Shown piece after piece: positions 28,281 to 36,838 of a DNA stretch of 39,524 nucleotides (positions are counted from its first letter, which is position 1; each line of letters starts with the position of its first letter). The notes beneath the pieces are model-generated. The model ran no database searches. It was given only the letters and a program-made list of their open reading frames with translations, and was not told the origin of the DNA. The DNA comes from Setomelanomma holmii (lineage: Eukaryota; Ascomycota; Dothideomycetes; Pleosporales; Phaeosphaeriaceae). Location: the NCBI GenBank assembly GCA_010015745.1, contig ML978342.1:1-39524 (forward strand). The letters are read 5' to 3'. The position numbers were made by a program, and so were the translations under genes.

Positions 28281-30670
28281 CTACCTATCATGGTTGGTTG
28301 ATATGTCTTGTCGCGTGCCAGCACCCTCCATGCGGGCAGGAGGTTGTAGTCCGTGGAGAGACGCATTTCGTGCGAATCGTACATGTGAGTTGCGATTCGA
28401 GCCTATTGCAGGAGTCGACGATGCGTGCACAATCTCGCTCGAGTTAGTTGCTTCGCCTGAGTGAGAAGGCGATGGTGAATCTTCTTCTTCAGCAATTGCG
28501 GTCGGAATTCTTGCAAGGTGAGCACCAGTAGGGATAGGTGCATCTTGCTGAGCCTGCTGCTGTTGCAAGATGAGCTCAGGCGACCATGTTTGGCCGCGTG
28601 GTTGAGCTGGAATAATCGTGACCGGTAGAGTGGCTTCGACCTGTGCGTCTGCCTTCTTCTTTGCACGAAATCTCTCTCCTTGTTGGGCAGCGAACGTGCC
28701 CAGTCGATCAGCTAGGGCGAGCCCGGTATAATTGCGTGGCGGTATGTTCGCAGCAACATCGTCAACAGCCAGAGGCTCAATGATTCGACCTCTTTGTAAT
28801 TCCTGCGGTGGAGTACGCCCATGTCGCCGGAACGGATTCGTAACGGCTTGCCAGTGCGACTTGGTCTTGTTCGTGACCATTGCGGAATCTGAATCTACAC
28901 CCTTCTCTGGATCTTCTGGATCGGCTGGTCGTGATGTGCTCTGATGCGCTTGAGCACGCATTTCAGCATTAGTCAATCGCTCGTCCATCAGGCCAGGTTG
29001 ACGTATTGGCGGCGTCTCACTGATGGGATGGTACCGCACTGTATATACGGTCGAATCGGCACTTGTAGTGTCTGTACGGCTGACTGGCGACGAGATGACC
29101 GGGACTGGTGGGGGAGTCTGGACACGTACGTAGGCACGCGAGTTCCCGTCACCACGTGTTGCGGACTCAGAGCGACGCCGAACCGGTGCTGGCGCGGGTA
29201 TGTGTATACTGCGCTTCTGTCGTGCTTGTGTTCGAGGTGATTCGGTCATTTTCTGTCCGAGTCGATGCGCGAGGTCGTTGAATCGGCCAGTATGAGCTGA
29301 AGTGAACGAGCTTAACGCACCAAAACCTCCACCTCCACCAGTCTTTTTCTCGTCTTGTGATGTTTGACTCTGTTGCTTCGAAGGCCATCTTGTGTCCGAG
29401 GACGGCGTGGTACTGAGCATGTCATCACCATCGTATATCTCGCGTCCTAGAATTCCATCTTTCCTCTCTTCTCTTTCTAGAGCTTCTATGCGCTCTACCC
29501 ATTCCCAGACAATCACACTAGCGGCGGCTGCTCCTACCCAACGGAAGTAGTCTCCCCAGCCGGCAATGGTGTAGTTGGCGATATCGGTAATAAAGAAAAC
29601 AACCGGTGTGAGGATGGCAATGTTGGATAGAAGTGCGACGATGCTCATGTTCCACATCATCGAGTGGTAGAAGGCGTATCGTCGTTTGGTAATGGCGTAG
29701 TACATGACCCAGGCGGCATATAACATGCTGAGCGAGAGCTGAAAAAGGTAGCTGAGAGCGGGAATGGCAGTATCGAAATGGGCAGGGCGACGGTTGTCGT
29801 CGTAGGGTCCGAAGCTGTTGAGACAGCTGAAGGTGATGTCGAGTAGGATCAAGGCAAAGCCTACCCACTTGATGATGACCTTCTCCTTGTGGCGCGGAAA
29901 TAGACGTATGAGGGTCTGGACCTGCGCGAGCCAGATAAATATATCGGATATGATGCGAGACACCTTGATTTCCATACCAGCTACGACCTGGTTGCGCAGC
30001 TCCATGGCATCGATAAAACCCTCCCTGTACTGCCGTCCAGCAATCTTGAACGTGTCCGCGGTGGCAAGCGTCAACGAGATGGCGACAGTCAGAGCCGCAA
30101 CTTTCTGCAACCACGGCCTGCTGCCCACCCCAATGATGGATCCACCTCCTGTTGCGCCGCTAATCATCCCGCGCCGTCCCATGAGGCCTGATCGACCTGT
30201 TGCATTTCCGACGAAGAAGGTCCGTGGTGTGATAATGAGCATGATGACGAGCATCCACGCGATGACGGTCGCAGCGCCCGTCGCATAGGCTTGGGGAGTT
30301 ATGCTCGCGTGAAACGGATCTCTTATGTCTGCGATACTCGTGATACCGCCCGAAGTGTCGTCCAAATTGCCTTCTGCTGCGTTGGTACACTGTGGTCTGA
30401 AGAACGCGTCGGCAGTGAGGTTGATAAAGTTGCCTGCAGAGGTAAAGATGCGAAGTCAGTGCATGTCTGCCGCTCAGTTCGTACATGAGCGCTTACCGGG
30501 CGCCAATTCGATGATACCATACGCTGGTAACTTGTAAGACGGGCAGTGCTGCAAGACCGTCAGTTCTGAATTCGCGCTCGCAGGCACCGTCGTCGCGGGA
30601 GTCGTACAAAGGGTTTGCTCTGGTCGCGCTTGAGGCGCATTGCCGAGTTCCACGCCTCGTCCTCCCACAT
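28281..30670 (-). CDS. palH: Ambient-pH sensor PalH/Rim21
   Basis: PalH is the seven-transmembrane plasma-membrane sensor that, with arrestin-like PalF, signals alkaline pH to the transcription factor PacC. The three-exon model is 30670-30608, 30548-30497 and 30433-28281, with introns of 59 and 63 bases, giving 755 residues. After the short N-terminus come HCPSYKLPAYGIIELAPG and NFINLTADAFFRPQC (extracellular part), then membrane segments such as ATVIAWMLVIMLIITPRTFF, RPWLQKVAALTVAISLTLAT, IIKWVGFALILLDITF and NIAILTPVVFFITDI. The conserved LAQVQTLIRLFPRHKEKV and VWEWVERIEALEREERKDGI are present. The tail of about 370 residues is hydrophilic and Ser/Pro-rich, as usual for the PalF-binding side. 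The first exon is the least certain: the frame through HCPSYK has no upstream ATG, and splicing at 30607/30549 supplies one in phase. Confidence 0.92.
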
Positions 30671-31359
30671 GTTGGTGTCTATACTGATCCAGCAGCAGCG
30701 CGTGTCTCGCGATCGTGTTCCATGGGAGTTCAGATGAGCGGCATGACCTCGCGGTCGTGGTGAAGGTCGTGGTGTAGGTGGTGCGTCGTGGTGCGTGTCG
30801 GGCGGCGAGGGGAGGGTTAAGCTGGGCTGGGCAAAGCTTCTGCAAGGGAAGGCGCTCACGGCGCTCCTCCCACGGGGCCTCCCAGATCCGAAATGGCCCG
30901 TGCGCTCAGCCTGCTAAAATCGTCTCAAAACAACCCCGTCCCCGCCTGCTCTGGAACATTGCATAATAGACGCAGTCACAGCGACAGAGTTGCCAAATTG
31001 CATCGCCCATGTGAACTTCAGACGGCGACAGCTTGCGTTCCCATGAGACCCTTCGATGTTACCTCGCTGCTGCCATGATGCACAGTGCCCTGCTCCCTGC
31101 ACCATCGTGCAATTGGTGGATGCTGGCTCGGCATGAGTCGGAACTGGCCTGGCCACCAACCTACGACTCCAATTCTTGCATCTGCGTTGACGATTGCTGC
31201 TCGAAGCGCTGTAGATAGCGCTCTTTCAGCCAATGGTGTCAAAGGCGGGCGGACGCTGCCCCACAATAACTACAAGGACCCTGCAGCATTTTTGCGACTC
31301 GGAACCATGAGCACTCACCAACTCGCGTTGACCCTCAGAAGCCTCACACAACATACGCA
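30671..31359. promoter_or_regulatory. Divergent promoter region of palH and the Lys-rich gene
   Basis: About 690 bases lie between two outward-facing start codons. Part of the right-hand side (30720-30860) is GC-rich, with repeated ACGACC/GGTCGT-like words (ctcgcggtcgtggtgaaggtc) that may be palH leader. PacC sites (GCCARG) were looked for by eye; tgccaag/cttggc matches in this stretch are not convincing. No other gene is seen. Confidence 0.35.
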
Positions 31360-32380
31360 ATGCCACGCAAACACAAGCGCAGAGCAGACGACGATGACGT
31401 GAATCAGTACGTTCACAAATTGTACGCCGCATTTACCTAATCATGCACTGCTGACACTGCTGGACAGATTCAACCTGCCGCCCACGCTACATGCGACGTC
31501 CCTCCCAGTTGGCAAAGCACGCACCTTCAGTTCAGCACCCAGAGCAAAGAAGCGCAAGACAGGCCATGTCGAAGGCTATGGCGCAGACGACACACCCAAG
31601 GGCTTCGCGCGACTAATGGCCTTTGCACAAGGAACCAAGCCGAAGCGATCGGGCCTCGACGACGGCGCTGTCAAGTCGAAGAAGCAGAAGCGTCAAGAAG
31701 CACAAAAGGCGAAGGAAGACACACAACAAGAGAATGTGAACAAAAGCGAATTGCAGCAAGATGCAGCGAAGGTCGAGCTGAAGATCCAGCCCGGCGAGTC
31801 AATGTTCGAATTCCGGCAGCGTGTCGACCAAGCACTACCGCTATCTGGAGTATCGCGGGGCGGCAAGAAAGTCGCGGGCATAAGCGACCACAGAGTCACA
31901 AAGCACGAGAAGAAATTGAAGCGCCTGCAGAAGGGTTGGAGGGAAGAGGAGGCCCGCATACGCGAGAAAGAACAGGAAGAGCGCGAGCTCGCAGAAGAAG
32001 ACGAGGATGAGCACGCGGCCATGTGGGAAGACAAGACCGCTGATTTACCTGGCACAACAACTAATGGGAAGAAGAAAAAATCCAAGAAGGGAAAGCGGAA
32101 GCTGCTGGTTGGCGAGATTGACAATAATAGCGAAGATGAATGGGAGGCTTTGAAAAAGAAGAGGAAAGGCAGGAAAGGTTTGCATGATGTTGTCTCTGCG
32201 CCGCCCGAGTTTACGCGCACACCAAGAGAGATTTTCAAAGTCAGGAACGGAGCAGGCGCAAAAGTGGGCACTGTTCCCAACGCAGTGGGGAGTCTGAGGA
32301 AGCGAGAGGAGCTGGGTGAAGAGAGGAAGACTATTATCGACACGTATCGCGAGATGATGGCAGCGAAGCGCAAGACTTAG
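31360..32380 (+). CDS. Lys/Glu-rich coiled-coil nuclear-type protein
   Basis: The two-exon model is 31360-31406 and 31468-32380, with a 61-base intron, giving 319 residues. The join gives MPRKHKRRADDDDVNQ-FNLPPTLHATSLPVGKARTF, with CA|A making Gln. The protein is rich in Lys and Glu: a long basic/acidic coiled coil (KHEKKLKRLQKGWREEEARIREKEQEERE, about residues 180-210, given here only as its key pattern) and basic clusters (KKKKSKKGKRKLL, KKKRKGRKG) fitting nucleolar targeting. The C-terminal block RTPREIFKVRNGAGAKVG and RKTIIDTYREMMAAKRK looks conserved. The layout is like CCDC137-type ribosome-associated proteins, but the link is tentative. It is divergent from palH. Confidence 0.75.
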
Positions 32381-32622
32381 TTGGCCTTGAATGAAATGCA
32401 TGATACCCTTGTGATACTCATGAATCATGTTTTTGGATGCGACCGAGTAGTTAAAGCACGATATTATGGGGCTTCAGCTCTTCGACCGCTAAAACGGGCG
32501 AGTCCATTATGGCCTTGGTAAGCACGAGGCTGAATGTTTTGAAGCAGGAAATGGCATGTCAATGCACGCGTGTATTCACGACTGTATTATGATCGTGGAG
32601 TTTTTGCCGTAGACATGATAAG
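32381..32622. other. Intergenic, 3' side of the Lys-rich gene
   Basis: About 240 bases lie between the stop codon and the presumed start of the copia LTR. They should hold the 3' untranslated region. The five bases before the LTR (ATAAG, 32618-32622) may be half of a target duplication whose partner is outside the window. Confidence 0.35.
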
Positions 32623-33004
32623 TGTCGGATCATAGATATCGTCGACATGTCAGTCACACGATCAGGCGCACTGATCGCAGCACTGCGTCTGAGCAGCGCT
32701 CAGACCAGACCCCTGAGCCTGCCTCTTCCATAGTCCTCTCCTAACAATTACAACAACAATCGAACAGAATGCATTCCTAGTTACAGTTATTTCCTTTCAG
32801 CACTAATGCTATAGTCCTCCCAACACTGATCAGTGATTGCTTGAGGCGATCACAGACAGCAAGGTAGAAGAGACAGACTGCTGATATCCTGACATTCTTT
32901 TGAACCTTAGGATGATGCATATGTGCTAAGAACAGAGCAAGGCAAAGATACGAAGCGCTTTTAACCTCCCTCTCAAGCTGCTGGTTCAGGCCGATCTGCG
33001 GACA
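32623..33004 (+). repeat. Putative 5' LTR of the copia element
   Basis: The stretch starts TGTCGGATC and ends GATCTGCGGACA, so it has TG...CA ends and short imperfect inverted repeats at its tips. It stands 191 bases ahead of the gag start. The length of 382 bases suits a fungal Ty1/copia LTR. The 3' LTR lies beyond the window, so the borders are inferred from one copy only. A primer-binding site should begin near 33005 but was not matched to a tRNA. Confidence 0.5.
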
Positions 33005-33934
33005 CAGAGTGCGTCAGCAACGCACAAAGGCAGACTGTAGGCATCCTGACGTGATAAATCTCGGGACGACTACAGCGTGTCAGCTATCCGTACGAGCGTC
33101 TCCGGACGATCCGATCACGTACAACCGCCACAGCGCTGGAACCGACCAACCAGCAAGACAACACAGACAACGCGTCAACAGTACACGCCGGCACGATGCC
33201 AGACAACGAGAGCAACTCCAGCAGCATCGACGTTGCCGTTCAAGACCAGATGCTCAACGACCCATCTGAGCGCAGCACAAGCAAGTGCGCCAAAGCTGTT
33301 TCCCCATGGGCCAAGTACACTGCAGAGGAGCTCATGGAAGACTGTCCACACAAAGTCGCGCTCATGGTCATCAACCCATCCCTGTGGGGTGTGCCTGCAC
33401 CAGAGGATGCAGACGAAATACACGCAACAACCTGGGTTGCCAAGACTATCCATGACTACCATGTCGGAATGGCCTAGGATGAGGAATTATACTTCAACTA
33501 CCAATGGGAATTTGAAGGATGGACAAGAGAGCTATTCCAGAAGGTTGAGCGCAATACGCTGAAGTCTCTTAAGACTGTGATGCGGCACAGGGGAGTCTAC
33601 ACAGGCAACATCCGCGCTAGAGTAGCTGACTCTATGTTTAACTTACTAGGTGGAGAGAACTCTCCTGAGTGGGACCCTGCTGAGTTCAAAGCTACGAAAT
33701 TTGACGAGCGCTATAAGGCATACCAGCGTCAGCAGAGCGCACACCAGGCAGCTCCTGTGACCACAGTCCGCAACAAGCAAGTCAAGCAATCTTGAGGTCG
33801 TCGATTGACTTGCTTGTTAGCGACATCGTCGTTGCTTGATTGTTGCTTGATTGTTAGTGTTTTTGGGCGGCTTGATTGCGACTTGATTGATAGATTGATC
33901 AGATTGGACGCTAAGAGATTAAAGTTGTATACAA

Positions 33935-36448
33935 CTACAGTAGCTTGTCAGTCCACTCGTGTATATTGTAGTCTTGTATAATATCCTCCTCTGGTACGCT
34001 GTCCCCGTCGTCGTAATGAGTCTTAAAGCCTGCTCTTGTCCACGATCGTACTAATTGAAGAGCAGCCAGTAACTCGCTACCAATAGCCCGTCGTTTAGGC
34101 TCAAGTAGGTCGCCAAGCTCACTGAAGAGTCTCTCACACTCGCAGCTTGATGCTGGGATTGTCAGTATATCGATCGCAAACTGGCTTAAACACGGGTATT
34201 TTGAGCGCATCTGTATCCAGTAAACGACTGGGTGACCATTACCCAAGTACTGCTCTTGGCTCCACTCCGGCTCTTGAGTCCTCCAGCGCTTGTACTCATC
34301 GTCGTGAGCTGCCTCATCTCTGGTGTTGCTGCGGCATGTGAAGGGACCGACTACGTCATCTATAGTGCGCGCAGTCGTTGTTGAAGTTGGTGGAGGTTGG
34401 GGGCGTATACGCTGAGGTCTATACGACTGCCAGAGTTGCTGAAACCCAGCGTTAGCGGCGGTGAGCCACTCTGGCTTGTCAGCCCAGCTGTTCTTGCAGT
34501 AGTATTTGTAGCATGGATGGAGGCAGGCAGCAGCGTAATAGGCAGGCGATCGATCAAGCTTATTGTAGTACTTGTTGGCCTTACGCCAAGCGGCACGTAG
34601 GTTGATATTAAGGTGATCCTCTGGCACGTCGGTGTGGTTGAAATCGACTTGCTCATATTGGCGCGTACAAGCTTCAAGTGAGGTGAGTACGTACTCAAAG
34701 ACAGGTATAACCTTGTATATAGCACCAAATTTGCCTGCTTTGCCTCGACCTTCAAGCCGCTCTGTAGCAACCTTAAGCAGCTCAAGGCAGTCCTGGTACT
34801 CTGTTATTACTGCCCAGTCAGCAGCTGTGAGGCCGGTTGATCTCATCCAACCTGGAGCGTCTAGAGGCTTGTTGCCAGCTTGATTTGCGCATCTATCTTC
34901 AAGGGAGAGGCGACTAATATAGTGCTCAGCGTAGGAGTTGTAAGCAGCTTGAAGCTTAGTTGCGCGCTCAAATGAAGCGTAATACGAGTTCCAGCGAGTA
35001 ACAACGGGCTTAACTAGCTCGAGTATTTTAAGACGCTCTCCAGCAGGCAACTCAGCGTTGGCAGCGCTTTGAAACTCTCTAAAAAGCTCATACTGCTGTA
35101 GTGTTCTGATGAAGTTAATAACGTCGATGAGTACGCCTAACAGCCCATCTCTACGCCACTTGCCCATGTACAACTCCTCTATATTAAGCTGTCTAGCAGC
35201 GTTGTTGTAAGCCTTGCGGTCCTTGCTGAGTATTATCGCCTGGCCAATAAGATTAAGCGTATGAGGGCCACAACAGAGGTGTCGATGGGTAGCGTCAAAG
35301 TTGTATACGCGAGCAAGCGCAGCGATAGCGGTGTTACTGTTTGTAGCGTTGTCGAGTACAAAGTAACCAAGCTTGTTGCTAGTAATACTGTACACCTCAA
35401 GCGTTTGGGCGATTGTACGTGCAATAGCTTCACCGGTATGAGAACCTGCAAGTTGTGGTAGGGCGATAGGCAAGTCGTGTATTACTCCAGAAGCGTCAGC
35501 AAAGTGCGCAACGACCCCAAAGAACCCACGCTTGCCACCCTTTGTCGTCCAGCCATCAAAGCTTACGTGTATTTTACCTGCAGCTTCTGACAGGGCCTAG
35601 ACAACTTAGGGCTGTATAGAGCGGAACAGACGCATTGCGTATGTAGCAACACTGCAAGAACTCACCCACAACGCTGCCTCTGCCTCTAGGTTCGAAAATC
35701 TTATCATATTGCGGAAGGAGGGCTTTGTAAGCAGCTCCATCGGTAGGTTGTTATCAAGTAGGCAGAGTACAGTAGCTTGTCGAAATTGCTGTATATTGAA
35801 GTTGCCCATCGCGTTAGCGGCCTCTTGAGAGACCTCAACACCAGCCTTCAAAGCTTGTCGCAGGGAGAGCTGCCCACTAGACTGTTGCTGCTGTTGTATA
35901 CCGCTCTTTGTAAGCCTGTGACCTTGTCTCTGTAGGCCAAGATGAGTAACAGCAGCTGTTGTAGCTCTTGAAACGTCAAACATGCCGCTGCCGCCAGCGT
36001 CAATAGCCTTGTGAGTATGGCAGTACTTACATACAAACCATACTCGACTCGGGTTCTTACGCTCAACAACGCAATAGCCATGTCGATATATCCAGCTTTT
36101 GACGCGCCGCTGGGTTGTAAGAGGCTTCATAAAGCGTCTTAAACAGTCCCAGTTAATGCCGTCAAAGTCATCGCCATCTCCATCATCATCTCCATCGCTA
36201 TTGCCAGCTTCAGCTGTTGCCGCTGTCCCAGCGTGGCTGCCCTCAGTAGGTGCAACGATCTCTGCCTCTGGCTGCGACTCTAACAATTGCGACTCAAATG
36301 TTATAGCCTGACTTGCAGCAGCTAGGGCTTGCTGGGGCGATAGTAATCGTTGAGATGGGTGCTGAGATGAGGGCTCCAATGAGCGCGTACGTTTAGCGGC
36401 GGGCATAGCAGCGGTGCTAGTAGAGAGAGCTCGAGAGCGTTTAGCCAT
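33935..36448 (-). pseudogene. hAT transposase with two RIP-type stops
   Basis: This would be an 837-codon transposase that cuts and pastes its own element. From the ATG at 36448 the parts are a basic/acidic leader, a BED-type zinc finger (SWIYRHGYCVVERKNPSRVWFVCKYCHTHKA, key residues C-x2-C and a later H, about residues 115-175), the catalytic core with HVSFDGWTTKGGKRGFFG (about 300) and VLDNATNSNTAI, and the C-terminal dimerisation domain with IPASSCECERLFSELGDLL. Two in-frame stops, TAA at 35608-35606 and TAG at 35599-35597, lie nine bases apart. Both fit CpA-to-TpA change from Gln codons. The rest is open, so this copy was lost recently; it could be mobilised by an intact relative because its ends are perfect. 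Confidence 0.93.
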
Positions 36449-36838
36449 TGTGGGCAACTAAAAACACGAAAAAACGCGTTAGTATAGGCAGTAGCAATAA
36501 CAGTAGAAACTTCAAAAACGTACTGTAGAGCACAGTACAGAACGGGTGTCATACGGTGTAGCACCGTACACGTGCACGGATAGGTCTAATCCACTTTGGG
36601 ATGACCTTTAGGGGCTAATTGCAACACCAAAAAAGTATCGTGAGATCAGCTCCCTAGCTACTCCAGAAACCTCAAGAAGCTCCTGCAGTTAACAAGCAAG
36701 ACAAGCAAGTCAATCAAAAATCCCTCCTCAGCTTGACTTGCTTACGAATTTGAGTGAGCTCGGATTGACTTGATTGAATTGATTAACTCAAGCAAGTCAA
36801 GCAAGCAAACCAATCTGGATTGCTTGTTGCGGACTGTG
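36449..36838. other. 5' leader and subterminal zone of the hAT element
   Basis: About 390 bases lie between the transposase start and the right terminal repeat. They hold the presumed promoter and a dense set of CAAGCAAG/GACTTGCTT/GATTGACTTG words from about 36690 on. No separate gene is present; the open frame 36770-37027 merely crosses the terminal repeat into gag. Confidence 0.6.

Larger units (their letters stand above)
33762..36838 (-). mobile_element. hAT-family DNA transposon nested in copia gag
   Basis: The 3077-bp element has perfect 19-bp terminal inverted repeats (CACAGTCCGCAACAAGCAA, at 33762-33780 and 36820-36838) and is flanked by the 8-bp target duplication CCTGTGAC (33754-33761 and 36839-36846), the hAT signature. 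Removing the element and one duplication rejoins the gag frame exactly. Both subterminal zones carry many copies of GACTTGCTTG/CAAGCAAGTC-type words (about 33770-33905 and 36690-36825), likely transposase-binding sites. The transposase lies on the minus strand. Confidence 0.97.

Noticed and set aside
31693..32373. 226-codon minus frame rich in Ser and Phe
   Set aside because: It is the antisense of the Lys/Glu-rich + gene, where AAG/GAG codons read back as CTT/CTC.
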